Shown: piece by piece, positions 9,000-20,209 of the stretch
Numbering within the stretch: the stretch's first letter is position 1
Layout of the letters: each line of letters opens with the position of its first letter
Origin: Gambelia wislizenii
Taxonomy: Eukaryota > Chordata > Lepidosauria > Squamata > Crotaphytidae
Length of the DNA stretch: 64,000 bases
Reading direction: 5' to 3'
Assembly (NCBI GenBank): GCA_030847615.1
Contig: JAUMIR010000004.1
Span: forward strand, 224,563,501 to 224,627,500
The notes under the pieces: model-generated
What the model saw: the letters and a program-made list of their open reading frames with translations, nothing else
Databases searched by the model: none
What the model was told of the DNA's origin: nothing
Made by a program: the position numbers and the translations under genes

Positions 9000-11500
9000 C
9001 GTTAATTGGGGAGAACAGCAAGGTCATGCTGCTGTAACAGGCTAATTTCATTACATATTAAAACTTTGGTAACTGGCTTTATGTACCAGATATGCACCTT
9101 TGGAAATGTGGAAGAACACAGTTCTAGAGTTACAACTGTGATGCTCTACATGCACAGTGAAAAATGGCAAATGGTAATAACAACAGACAAGATCCAGTAT
9201 AACACTTGGGGAGCAAAAATGCTGGATCTTAATGCTGAATTCTAGTTTCAGGGAGTGGGCCTCTAGCACCAACCAGCAGACTGTTCCAGCATCCACAAAG
9301 CCAGATGGGAGCTTTTGTCACCACCATTATGAGCCAATCAAAGCCATCTTGGCTTGTGAGTGGAGGGAATGGAGCTGCATCCAGGACTTTATGAGACGTG
9401 GTAAAAATCGTGGGGTTACAACATCAAGGTAGCTTGAATGGGCCCTGCTATTGCACGATGACATCGTCTTCATGTTATTACTCTGTGCTCCAGCCGCAAA
9501 AAAAGGCATTCTTTTTCATTCATGGGACAAGCTGTGAATAATCATCAATAGCATTATTTTCAAGCTATTGACTGCGTGCGAAAACATGTCCTGTTGTAAT
9601 TGTGAGATTACAGTGTGGATGGATGACCCTCATCTAGAAAACTTCTGGGTGAGAACGCAAAAACAAAGCACAGGATGCTCTTTTTATGAACTGTCCTCTT
9701 TAGTTTGCACATTTTAAAGTTTGTTTCAGTGCTTGTGTGTTCATTTACTTTGTTAATTAAGGGGTTTTTTTAGTTTTAAGTGCACTTACGTCTTCTTGTG
9801 AAAAGCGCTGAAATCTCGCCCATGTCAAATTGTGGAAGTAAACTCCCATTCTTGAAGCGCTAGTGGTCTTCATGCAATAATTCCATGGCATTTATTTCGC
9901 ATGATTATAGTGACGTGCGATAATAAGCGTTATAATGTAGCAATGTTCCCGCTATCTTCATTTGCAAAATTACAGTGTTTTTAGATGCTAGACTGATAAT
10001 GTACCAAATGGCATGTAAGCAGGCATGGAGAGTAGAGTATTGCTTGCTCAAGGAAATATCATAGCTTTCTTGCATGAGCTTTGAAAAGGTGTCATCATTC
10101 ATGCACCCAGGAATTGAGTGAGCCTACTGCCAATAATTGACATGAATTATGGATTTCCTATCTGGAAATCCAAGCAAAATCTATGCAGTGAAAGATGTGG
10201 AGAATGTGTGCAAGGACAGACAGCCATTTCATGTTGTTTTTTGGTGCAGTTGTTTGCAGGTGTGCATCTCTGTAGATGTTTTAAAAAACCCTGCCCATAT
10301 GTCTAATCAATATCCCTGCAAGAGCCAGGAAAAAGGAAGGAAGGGAAGAGAAAGGGAAGGAGGAAAAATATGGAGTTGAGGGAGAAGAGTTGGGGAGTAT
10401 TACAAAACAGATTCTGCAGCTTTACAACTCTCCCCAAAGTAAGAGTTATAAAGTCACTAGAACACGCATGATTCATAGTGCATGGAAGCAGCAACCAGTG
10501 GGGGAAAGTTGTCATAAAACTAGTTTAGAAGAAGTAAGATGTTGAAGGAGAAATAGCATCAGAATAGGTTGAGGAATATATGTGTGGACCAAATGGTCTG
10601 TGATAAAGTGCTAGCATAAGCCAGTCTCTGTTCTTTCTGATATCACAAGTTGTTCATTTTAATAGTGAATGCTTTTAATTTGTCTAGTGCCTCCTGTGTC
10701 TGCCTATCTGTTTCCTCTTTTGCCTTGTGATGATCCATTATAGGCCTTCTGATTTAGGTGCCATGGTGTTCTTCACAAACTACTCTGGTATGACTGATCT
10801 GGGATTATTCCAAGGGTATAAAGATTTGGGGGCTGCCACCTTTGTATTTCATTTTATTTCTTTTATCCCAGCATGGTGCCGTAAATGCCGTAACCTCCTT
10901 CAAAATCCTGGTTGCCTTTAGAGATTACTTCCACTAATCACATGTGGGAGGATGGAAGGGGGGGGGTGCCACTGCTGCCTCCATTACAAGTGTCTTCTTT
11001 TCAAAGCATACAGTTCCCACCCACAGTATTTCCAAAGGCCAGACTATGTTGCCACTGTAGCTTTGGCTAAAATGAGACTAATTTTAATAGAACGGTGTGA
11101 ACCTATCCACACATGCTTGGATGTAAGTCATCATTTTTGCAAGTAAACAAATGCAGGATAAGAGGTCTGGTGCAAAGACTTCATCCCTCAATCTGTCTGC
11201 TGCCCAATTCAGCATCCTTTTAGCTGCAAATGACATTTTGCAATCACTCATCGCTTAGGATGTAGGCAGCTGAGAAACAGATGATGTCCTTTAGACTTAT
11301 CCTGTCCTTAAAATTCATGGTGGGTTATATCCCTTTAAAAAGAGGTTAACCACCATAGCACAGCATTGTGAAAAGGTTCAGTAGATTCACTCATCAAGAG
11401 ATTGGGATATGGACATATGAAAGGAATCCAGCAAAATTTCTGGGTCCAGCAAAAAATTCAGCTGTGTCAGTAATCCAGGAAAAATTGGTAGTGAGTGTGA
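9000..11500. other. non-coding stretch with a CpG-retaining block
   Basis: No coding exon is recognised. The sub-segment 9436-9990 keeps more CpG than its surroundings ('gcacgatgacatcgtc', 'ctgcgtgcgaaaac', 'aaaagcgctg', 'gacgtgcgataataagcg'). This could be a younger, unclassified transposon copy, but I could not find clear termini. The rest is featureless apart from short G- and A-runs. Confidence 0.4.
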
Positions 11501-11518
11501 ATCTACTAAAGCCCATCA

Positions 11519-11590
11519 GGAAATAGGGATATAAATCTTTGTCTATTTCATTCCGGAAATAGGGATATAAATCTTTGTCTATTTCATTCT
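11519..11590. repeat. tandem duplication of a 36-bp unit
   Basis: 'ggaaatagggatataaatct' + 'ttgtctatttcattcc' occurs at 11519-11554 and again at 11555-11590 with a single difference at the last base. The high identity points to a recent local duplication. Confidence 0.9.
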
Positions 11591-11923
11591 CACATATAAG
11601 ATCATTTTCTGTGCAAAATGTTGTGGGGTTGTCTGCGAAAAGTCATTTTTTTGTCGAAAAGTCAAGTTTTTCTACAAATGAATTTTTCACAAGAAAGTCC
11701 TGAAATTATGACCATTTGACCTTTTTCTTGATGGAATCTCTTGCTATATCAAGTCATACTTTCTTATCAAGAACAACAACAACAAATATACAGGCATTTT
11801 TTTAACATCCCTATGATCCCATTTGGCACTTTAACCTGGAAGCTAATTCATATGTGTTGCAGCTGTTTGTGGTGAGGTGGTAAGACAAATACACTCTGCT
11901 CAAGGACATAGTGTTGGGGGGGG

Positions 11924-12015
11924 GTAGTAGCTCAGTGTCAAGACACTTGATTTGCATGCAGAAATCGCTAGATCCAGTCCCTGACATCCCAAGTTAAAAG
12001 GAGCCAGTGGCTAGT
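11924..12015 (+). mobile_element. SINE with tRNA-Ala(UGC)-like head
   Basis: 'tagctcagtg' (A-box region), 'gatttgcatgcag' (anticodon-arm region of tRNA-Ala) and 'gatccagtccctgacatccca' (degenerate B box and acceptor side), followed by 'agttaaaaggagccag'. The arms no longer pair as in a functional tRNA, so this is a SINE head and not a tRNA gene. Confidence 0.6.
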
Positions 12016-12606
12016 ACCCACTGGAACAAGTGAGGAAGAGGGTAAACTACCAACATCTGCCTTATTTGCTTTGCCCTATGCATATTCCCACCTCCTCTAT
12101 GGAGGTGGGAGAGAGGGAGAGAGAGGGAGAAGAACCCCTAATTGCTTTTCAAAGCTTTGCTGTATTTTCCAAGATAAACGGGCACAAGGCATGTGATGAA
12201 CCAAGGAGGATACAGAAGAACAACTTACTTCTGGTTGCTGCCCTTGAGAAAACCCACCTGTTTCCACACATAGCAAACCTAGAGAGACAATAGCACTAAC
12301 AAGCATGAGGCTTGCAAAATGCAGCTGTGAATGATAAAAGACAATACTGTGTTTTCAAAGCACTGGAATAAAAAGGTGAAATAATCAGCTAACAAAGAGG
12401 GAAAGAAAATGAGCAATGACTACATGATCACAAAACTGGCAGAGAGAATGCAGCGTTCTGACCTATTCCCTTCCCTAAAGCCATCCATGGGCTCCCAGCA
12501 ACACCTCCTTCTTACTTGTTCTCATTGACTAGTCTTGCGCTTTCTCCATAGGTTGCAGTGAAAGCACAGGCAGAATGTGTAATCAGGGACGGACATTAGC
12601 AATAGC

Positions 12607-12797
12607 AATAGCACTTGTATTTCTATACCGCTTATCAGTGCCAACATGTTAGCTAATTGCCCCCAACAAGCTGGGTACTTATTTTACTAACCTACGAAAG
12701 GATGGAACACTGAGTGAGCCTTGGAGCCCTCTAGGATCGAACTTGCAATGTTGTGGCTGCAGTACTGGCATTTAACCACTGCGCCACCAGGTCTGAT
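12607..12797 (-). mobile_element. tRNA-derived SINE with L2-like tail
   Basis: On the - strand it begins 'ggtggcgcagtggttaaatg', carries a B-box-like 'gcaagttcgatcc', the block 'ggttagtaaaataagtaccc', and ends 'gcggtatagaaatacaag'. It is the same family as the + strand copy at 47224-47490. Confidence 0.75.
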
Positions 12798-13092
12798 CTA
12801 TATGCACCACAACAACATGGCAATCCTGACCATAGCCAACCTGAAGGAGGAATTCTTCAGGAAGGGTTAGGTCTCTGTGCTCATGTGCAACAAGGGAGCA
12901 AATTGCTTCTAGCCACCAGCACAGATGCCTCCCTTTTACAGTAAATTTGTAGGCCCTAAATGGCTGAAGACCATACTTGCTGAGCACCACTAACCTGCCA
13001 TTTCTGAGCATGCACTGAGGTAAGCACTATTTCTGGAGAAGGACATCAAAGAACAGGAAGAGGATTTGGAGGAGGAGGAGGATTTGGAAGAG

Positions 13093-13400
13093 AAGGAGGA
13101 TTTTATTCATTTATATCTCACCTTTCTCCCAATAATGGGACTCATAGATTTTTAAAACTGTACACAAATTTCAATAAAAATATAAATACAAACATTATTT
13201 AAAAGACAAACAAAGTATAAACTGTTAACATTCATTAAAAGACTATGCAAAGCATAAAACAGCACAGCGCATAATCAAAAGTCCATCTCATACAGTTTCT
13301 AAAAAGCCTGATGGCACAAGCATGTTTTAACTTGCAGGGGAAAGGAGAACAAGGACAAGCCATCCTGGCCTCTCTAGGGAAAAGAAAACTCTGGCAGCAA
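13093..13400 (-). mobile_element. L2-like LINE 3' fragment
   Basis: 'attcatttatatctcacctt' + 'tctcccaataatgggactca' is the antisense of an L2-like 3' end. The fragment continues through A-rich 3' UTR and 'catcctggcctctctaggga', which matches the antisense of L2 C-terminal coding sequence. Confidence 0.6.
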
Positions 13401-14527
13401 GCAAGGTCGCGCAAAAGAGCAACAAATTAGGTTAATAGAATTGTCCAGATAATCTCTCTGCAATAGATAGGTAAAACAACAACAACAACAACATTGGGGC
13501 ACCACTTCATTCACCCCTAAAGCAGAGCTGCATCTGTTCCAAACAAGATCTTTGAAACTGCAGAAAGCCACTACTACTCAATGCAGACTATGCGCTGCTA
13601 GACAGATCAGTAAACTTGAATTGGCATTAGGCTGTTTTCCTGGGCTCCTGTGATGGGCATTAGCTCTTCTAGGCTTTATAGGCTAGCAAAGAAAGACGTT
13701 TGCCATGTTATGTTGTCCTCTGCTAACGAAGCTTCTTTCCTCAATACATACATTGCAATGCAGTTCTTTTACAAACTGTCTCTTTTCTTGTTTTCATCCA
13801 AGAATGTTCTCTAGAGCTTCTATTGGAGTCAAAATTCTAGTGTATGCCCTACTGCCAGAAAATACAAACCTAATTATATTGTAACACTCCTGCTACTTCT
13901 TTGAGCTGTGAGAGGTTCTAGGGTGCAGCATTTACTAAGTTCTGGTTTTCTATAGAAATACGTCACTGGAAGCTTAATAGCATTTTATAATATTTGAGTT
14001 ATTTACCAATATACAGGTTAAGCATAAGAGGCACAATCATTAAAAACATTTTGGTAGACTTGAAAAGTTCACCACTTTCACACCGGCATGGAAATCTTTG
14101 TTTCTTTGTTCTGAAAGGCAAGAATGAAGAATTTCAAGATTTTTCTCCCTGCTGGAAAATATTGCAAGCATTTTTCTGCCTTTTGGGGGGGGGTGCTTTT
14201 TTCTTTCTTTTTTTTAACTTTTGGGGACAATGTTTTTATGCAGAAAAAGTGTCCTTTGTGCAAAAGATACTGTATTCTGCACAACACTGTGTTTTTCACA
14301 AACACTTTTTTGGGGGGGGGGGAGGAGTCCTGCAATGTGGTAAAATCTTGTAGAAGACAACCCTTTGTCACCGAGCCCAAGAAAATGGGTATAATTCTTT
14401 TCAAAGTGTATTCTTTTACCTACTCCCACATCAGATCTCCAGGAAGACAGCCCACACTCCAAAATGCTTCTAATTTACAGAACTGAAAACTCAACTATTT
14501 GTGTGCCCCCACTGCCGCCGTGCTTTC
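13400..14527. other. unassigned sequence
   Basis: No exon or transposon end is recognised. Two G-runs (14187-14195 and 14311-14323) and several T-runs are present. Confidence 0.4.
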
Positions 14528-14530
14528 TAA

Positions 14531-15013
14531 GGACTTTATCAGACTACCCCTCCAAACCCTGTTCTTTTACTGGCATAATTTTGCCATTTTTATGCTGGCG
14601 AAAGAACTCCCCATGCCATACTTACCTCCTATCTGCAACAACAAAACAAAACAACAAAGTTAAAGTTACACAAAGCACCTAAACATACTAAAAAGTCCCA
14701 AGTGAACTGGGGAGGGTCATAAAAAGTGTCATCTACCTGGCTGTCACAATCTTACCCAAAAGTGTTCTCACTGGACCAGCCATTGACGCTGCATTCACAT
14801 GACTACAATGGTGCAAAGTTTCAAGTGCTAGCAATACTGGCACAAAAGCACCACAGGGTTCAATTGACTGCTTGAGTACAGGTTTTTAAAAAGTACAGGT
14901 TTTCACAAAATATAATTGTAAAAGGGTGATGTTGTGTGGTACGTGTACCCTTTCACAAGCATTAGGCATCCTTATTATGCCTTTTTTTTTTTTTGCCTTG
15001 TCTGATAACATCC
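14531..15013 (+). mobile_element. MITE, TIR GGACTTTATCAG, TSD TAA (3-bp class)
   Basis: 483 bp. It starts GGACTTTATCAGAC and ends GTCTGATAACATCC, an imperfect inverted repeat. It is flanked by TAA at 14528-14530 and 15014-15016. The interior is homologous to 23080-23649 ('cttacctcctatc', 'ggggagggtcataaaa', 'ctttaggcatccttat'-type blocks). No transposase is encoded. A 3-bp TAA duplication is typical of PIF/Harbinger, which is the likely mobilising superfamily (inference). Confidence 0.8.
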
Positions 15014-15022
15014 TAAATCTCT

Positions 15023-15647
15023 GGAGATTTTCACACGGGGCCAAAATGCCCCGTTACTCCCCTGCCATCTCCTTTCCCGTTCCTGCCACGGAATAACGTA
15101 AATCTTTCATACATTTACCTTAATTCCACGGCAGGAACGGGCTCCCCCTCCCCTCACTGGCTGGCCATAAGTGCAGCCGTCGTAAGGCAGATTTTATGAC
15201 CGGCCATCTGAAATCCCAGCCGTTACCACGTGATAACAGCTGGGTGGTAAATTTAAAAAATAAAACTCCCCCAAACATAACATCAGTTCACTAAGCACAA
15301 AAACACACTTTAAATCACACAACCAAAACAGGGAGGGTAAAATAAAGGTGCCACTTACCTGGATGTCCAGATCGTACCAGGAAGTGCTCTGAATGGACCT
15401 CCCCTCCGCAACTGTCATTTTGGAACAGGAATGGGGCTCCTGTTCGCACACCCGTGATTGCGTGATAGCGACAGAACGTGAGGTCTAGTCTATTCATGAT
15501 GAAAAATTGTGATTACATTGTTCTGGAACAGTCACAGGAGCAGGATGAATGCAGGACAGAACGGGGTCAACATCGTTCGAACGAGAAAACCCTTCCCGAC
15601 CCTGTTCTGTTCCTGCCATGGGATATATAGCCCGTGTGAAAATCTCC
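15023..15647 (+). mobile_element. MITE, TIR GGAGATTTTCACACGGG, TSD TCT
   Basis: 625 bp, with termini GGAGATTTTCACACGGG and CCCGTGTGAAAATCTCC in perfect inversion, flanked by TCT at 15020-15022 and 15648-15650. Sub-terminal inverted blocks ('cgttcctgcca' and 'tgttcctgccatgg') lie inside. The middle ('ttacctggatgtccagatcg') is related to the middle of the neighbouring MITE. It shares its exact terminal sequence type with 28238-28567. It is non-autonomous. Confidence 0.88.
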
Positions 15648-16448
15648 TCTGGCTCAAACCACACATTGAGTTCTCCTCATCCTTAGCTGTGAAAGGGAAG
15701 GTCTATTCAGAATGTCATAGATCAAATAGTACTGAATCAAAAAAGCAACTGTTCAGCTGTTTGGTCCTCATGGTAACATATCACACACATGCCCAAGAAT
15801 GCCTTTGGGCAGCCCAGGCTTACATGTTTAGAAAGATGAAGAGTTATGCTGATTCGGAAGGGCCATCTGGTTCTACATTTTGTTACCACTGCGGCCGATC
15901 AGGTGCCTATGAAAAGGCCACAAGAAGGACATGAACACAACAGTACCTTCTTGCTCATGTTCACCAACAACTAGTATTTGAGTTATATTGCTTCCGATAT
16001 GGGAAATAACAAATAACCATTGTGATTTGTATCCATTCATAGCTTTATTTTCCATTAATCTGACCAATTTTTTTTACAGCTATTTTTATTGGTGCACTTG
16101 GCTATGGTCACAATGCAAGGATTTTACAATAATCTCACAGCTTTCATAAAATCTCAATTTGCAACAAACTCATCTGGCAATAATCACAGCTAGAGGAGTA
16201 TTCTGTGCTAGAAATTATGTAGATCGTATATAATAAACAAATGAGAATGAGCGGGAAAAGTTATATAGCGTTCTAGCAGGTGATACTGCATAGAATATAA
16301 CTAACAAAGCTGTACCCTGACTCAAGGAACTAGATGGGAAGAATATTTAAAGATATTCTTTATCTGACCAATTTTAAGATATTCTGGCCCATTAGCCTTC
16401 CTCTTACCAACTCCCAGTTCTTTCAACAATATTTTATTTTACCGAGTA

Positions 16449-16712
16449 CAGGTCGCCCCTGCTCCCCCACCCCGTATTCACAGGGGATACTTCCCGGACT
16501 TACCATTTATAAATGAAACCTTGGATAATAGCAAACCTTGTTATATTAAAGGATACAAACATACCATAGAGTTGCATTGGAGGATGTAACAATTCCTAGA
16601 GATGCCTCTAGGCATTTTCCAATGTGACTCTATGGTATGTGTTTCTATTTATTCAGCCATGGATAACTGAAACCATGGAATTGGTTCCAGAGATATGGGG
16701 GGCAGAGTCCTA
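16449..16712. mobile_element. TA-flanked MITE (Tigger/mariner-like)
   Basis: 264 bp. The left end is CAGGTCGCCCCTG and the right end, inverted, is TAGGACTCTGCCCCC. TA flanks both sides (16447-16448, 16713-16714). The interior block 'cttaccatttataaatgaaac' is shared with 617-780, and the 'cctctaggcatttt' theme with 58933-59291. Confidence 0.6.
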
Positions 16713-16765
16713 TAATCTTCTTTTGCTCTATTTATTCTGATGATGGATGTGATTTTGATTGTGAT

Positions 16766-16890
16766 TCCAACATTTGCCCTCCAAATGTTGCTGGACTGTA
16801 GCTCCCAGCAGTCGTCACCAGTACAACCAAGGATAAGGAGTGCTGGGAGTTGCAGTTCAAGAACACCTGGAGGCCCAGATGGTTCCCACT
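16766..16890. mobile_element. hAT-like foldback MITE
   Basis: 'gccctccaaatgttgctgg' ... 'ctgtagctcccagcagtc' ... 'agtgctgggagttgcagttc' ... 'cctggaggcccagatgg'. The two halves are inverted copies. Same style as 51493-51622 and 55201-55338. Confidence 0.55.
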
Positions 16891-17408
16891 CTTATTCTAA
16901 TCAATTTCTTTTTAGATGGATCCACTTCTGTACAATTATTATTTCATGGATCTTTGGGACTGGATTCCTATCACCAAAAAATTAAGCTGGTCTTCAAAAG
17001 TAGAACTCATGTGAATACCTAGGATTAATTGGAACACATGTTTATGTGTTGTTTGTTGAAGGATTAGTGCAGCCTCAACCAATATGAAGAAAGTTGGAAG
17101 CCAAATATGCCATCACTTTTAGATACAACTTTGCAGTATCCTATGGAGAACTTGGAGGGGAAACTAGTGCAGGACGACTAATACCTCTATGGTCTGTACA
17201 TAAGATGTCAAAGTACTGCCAAGCAGTAATCCTCCTATGCTAGCTTTTGGAAACAGTCCTGCAAGTAGGAACAGAACCATCATCCTGTCCCTGACTCAAA
17301 AGACACAGAGCTTATCCAGAATGGTCAAAGGTACTGAAGATCAAAGAGATGTCTGGAAGATTATAGAGACCTCCTGGCATAGGTCATTCATTACGAGGGC
17401 CAAGGCAG

Positions 17409-17549
17409 CTTCTGTTCAGGAAAAAGGCTCTGTTTTTAAACAGAGGCTGGATGTCCATCTGGCAGGAATGCTTTGATTGTGTATTCCTACAGGGCAGGTG
17501 GTTGGACTAGATGGCCTTTGTGGTATCTTCCAACTCTATGATTCTAAGG
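17409..17549 (+). mobile_element. CR1 3' end fragment
   Basis: 'gtttttaaacagaggctgga' and 'ggaatgctttga' correspond to the last codons of CR1 ORF2 (compare 5695-5736). Then 'ggttggactagatggcc' and 'cttccaactctatgattcta' form the CR1 tail. Diverged from the copy at 2815-5832. Confidence 0.85.
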
Positions 17550-18950
17550 CCTGATCCCAGACAGAAACTGGTGTCATACCAGTTTCCATGTGTCTTGAAT
17601 CCGTATGCAGTTGAAGACAATTAAGACAATGGCATGCCACTGCCAGTGCAATGAAACTTTCTTCTCCTTCCTCACCCCAAAGCCCTTGGCACCACCTGAA
17701 TACTGGTTCTGGAGAGCTTATGACAAGTGGTCTGAATTCAGCTTGATAGGTCACAAGCTGGCCTATTAAGAATATTCACAAATTCACAAATCCGTGACAA
17801 GAAAGGTAAAGCACCATAATAATTTTTTTTCATTATTCAATAACAGTGAGAAAGCCAGAGTAAAAGGCGTTGAGTTTTTGTTTTGTTTTGTTGTTTTTGT
17901 TTTTTGTGGTTGGATAGTTCCTTGGTTTTAACATTTCTAATAAATGCAAAATAAAATCCTGAAATAATCTCACCCAGTGGGGAGAAAACCTTTGAATTTA
18001 TTTATTTATTTATTTATTTGCATGTGAGAATGAAAGAAACCAAAGTTTAGAACCTAGTCACAAGTCACATACATTTGCAGTATCCACAACAACTCGAGAA
18101 ACTATATTTCATAGTTCTTTCTGTCATCATTTTGTGAGGCTGATACCTCTCTGATGCATTTTGATTTTGTTGCAATCTCGCAATAGCGTAGGTGGCACTG
18201 AGAGATTTTAGCATAAAAAGAAAAGTGAGGCGGGGGAGCACATTACACTTTTTGTGTGTGCATAGAGGGAGAGCATTAAATGTTTCCATTAGTTGCCATA
18301 GGGATGGGCAGAAGGTTTAAATGACAGCTTCTTGTTGCTTTAAGATATTTTAAAGGAAAGCTTTGTGGCTTGTTATTGTTATTAATGAACAGGTAGCCTC
18401 TGAACATCCTCTTTAAAAAAGCAAATGAACCCTTCAGTTCTCACCCCTAAGCAAAATAAAAACTAAGGGTATAAACAGCATTTACTCACATTGTCCTTCT
18501 CATCCTTGTCTCTCCCCGTTGTTCTACCCATGTATGCATGTGAAGGGACAGGCCTTAAACTCACTGGTAGAATACAAGTTTTGTATTCAAATGATTCTAG
18601 ATTCAGCTCCAGTAAGGCTGGGAAAAAGCTATGTCTAAACCAGGGTTTCTTAACCAGGGTTTCTTGGAACCCTAGGGTTCTGCAAGTGGTCACTAGAGGT
18701 TCCATGATTGTGACTGAAAAAGAAATTAACTTTTTTCTAGATGTAGGTATGCAGGGTTTCCCTGAAAGTTATTTCAAGGTTTACTTCAGGATAAAAAGAC
18801 TGAGAAATGTTGGATTCTAGAGAGCCTTTCCAGTAAGCCTACAGAAGTCCGATAAATGAAACAGAGGTCAATGCTACAACACAGGACAAAGCTCAGAAAT
18901 AAAACATTTAAAAAGAAATTCACTATAGTTTCAAGCCTCTCCTCCCAAGT
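17550..18950. other. unassigned sequence
   Basis: No exon is recognised. It holds a T/G-rich run near 17880-17910 and an (ATTT)n run at about 17996-18020. 'gtttcttggaaccctagggttc' (18660-18682) may be a further dispersed repeat. Confidence 0.4.
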
Positions 18951-18966
18951 TTAGTTAGGTACCATT

Positions 18967-19200
18967 GTGTTGTTGTGTGCCTTCAAGTTGTTTCTGACTT
19001 TTGGTGACCCTAAGGCAAACCTATCATAGGGTCTTCCTGGGAAGATTTGTTCAGAAGGGGTTGCCCTTGCTTTCCTCTGAGGCTGAGAGAGTGTGGGTTG
19101 CCCAAGGTCACCCAGTGGGTTTCCATGGCTGAGAGGGGATTCAAACCCTAGTCTCCACAGTTGTAGTCCAAAGCTCAAACCTCTACCTCACATTGGCTCC
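18967..19200 (-). mobile_element. complete tRNA-derived SINE (MIR/CORE-like), 11-bp TSD
   Basis: It is flanked by TAGGTACCATT at 18956-18966 and 19201-19211. On the - strand the head is 'gtagaggtttgagctttgg', the B box is 'gggtttgaatcc', the core is 'gggtgaccttgggcaa', and the tail ends 'gaaggcacacaacaac'. A perfect 11-bp duplication in a body this long defines both ends of the family. Useful as a reference for the partial copies at 871, 22957, 41953 and 45578. Confidence 0.9.
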
Positions 19201-19362
19201 TAGGTACCATTATGGTTACATTTTAATACAAATAGATCTTTTGGCATCTTTGAGTTTAACTGAAAGAAAGAAGTTTCTGTGAAGTCGAAGGCTTTCACGG
19301 CCACATCCATAGATTTTCCTTGGTTTTTTTCCGGGCTGTGAGACCGTGTTCTGGAATAGTTT

Positions 19363-19409
19363 CCTTCTGATGTTTTGCCGGCATCTGTGGCTGGCTTCTT
19401 CAGAGAATA
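19363..19409 (-). ncRNA. hammerhead-like ribozyme motif of the Penelope-like element
   Basis: On the - strand, about 80 nt after the stop codon of the GIY-YIG frame: stem I 'ATTCT', core CTGAAGA, stem II GCC..GGC, AAAA (GAAA expected; a CpG-type change), ATC as the cleavage triplet, then AGAAG pairing back to stem I over 4 bp. One core base is lost, so self-cleavage is unlikely in this copy. Confidence 0.55.
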
Positions 19410-19488
19410 ATTGGGTAGGAGTGTATGTGGAGTTTATATGCTGTGAACCCCTGTTGGGAAGGATATGTAAATTTGTGTAATCAAATGG

Positions 19489-19929
19489 TTAGTTTCTGGG
19501 TATAGAAATGCAAGGATGATTAGTGTCAGTTTGGCTAATGGTTGGTTGATGGACCATTATCTGCTGGGAATCCCCATGCCCCTGAGCGGAATTCCTTTGT
19601 AAGTGTTGAGTTTTGATTCTATTATTTTTCAAAATTGGGAGCCAGATTTTATTTACTTTTTGGATTTCTTCTTTCCTATTGAAGTTGTCCAGGTGTTTGT
19701 GGATTTCAATAGCTTCTCTGTGCATTCTGACATGATAGTTGTTGGCCTGGTCTGGAATTTCTGTGTCTTTAAATAACATTTTGTGTCCAGGTTGGTTTTT
19801 AACATGTTCTACTACTGCTGATTTTTCTGGCTGGCCCAGTCTGCAGTGTTTCTCATGTTCCTTGATTCGTGTTTGTACACTGCGCTTAGTGGTCCCTATG
19901 TAAACTTGTCCACAGCTGCATGGTATGCT
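19489..19929 (-). pseudogene. GIY-YIG endonuclease domain of Penelope-like element
   Basis: The domain cuts target DNA for Penelope-like retroelements. From 19929 down to 19489 the - strand is open for 146 codons. It reads 'SIPCSCGQVYIGTTKRS', 'QTRIKEHEKHCRLGQ', 'AVVEHVKNQPGHK', then 'HREAIEIHKHLDNFNRKEE'. The YIG, the arginine of 'TRIKEH' and the glutamate of 'REAIEI' are kept. Directly upstream the frame continues as 'KDKRDPLTAKGI', but a TAA (19930-19932) stands where the Tyr of the GIY motif is expected. The element is also inverted further upstream, so no complete protein can be made. Recognised by family resemblance; not a host gene. Confidence 0.85.
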
Positions 19930-20209
19930 TTAAATTCCTTTAGCTGTGAGAGGGTCTCTTTTGTCTTTTGCTGAGCATAGCATTTCTTGGATTTTCTTGG
20001 TTGGTCTGTAGATTATTAGTTAGGAGATTGTGTTTCCTCATCAGTTTCCTATTCTCTACAGGCTAATGGTTACTCAGATCAAACATCACAAGAGCAGCCA
20101 GACCCAGAAAAAACCACAGGAATGAAGAACAAAAACAGCCGCCCAAAGGGAAGGTATTTTTACCATACATCAAAGGAGTCACAGACAGAATAGGGAAACT
20201 GATGAATAC

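Larger units (their letters stand above)
19262..20205 (-). mobile_element. Penelope-like element, 3' part with 5' inversion
   Basis: The - strand segment 19262-20055 encodes the GIY-YIG end of a Penelope-like element, then a hammerhead-like motif and the tail 'cacagcccgg' ... 'ggccgtgaaagccttcgac'. The adjoining + strand segment 20056-20205 encodes the preceding part of the same protein ('GKVFLPYIKGVTDRIGKLM') but in the opposite orientation. At the switch, 'agaataggaaactgatga' is present in both orientations (20038-20055 on -, 20187-20205 on +, with one G inserted). This is the pattern of a 5' inversion formed during reverse transcription. Confidence 0.85.

Noticed and set aside
11924..12015. 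tRNA-Ala gene
   Set aside because: A- and B-box regions are recognisable, but the arms do not pair and a SINE body follows.
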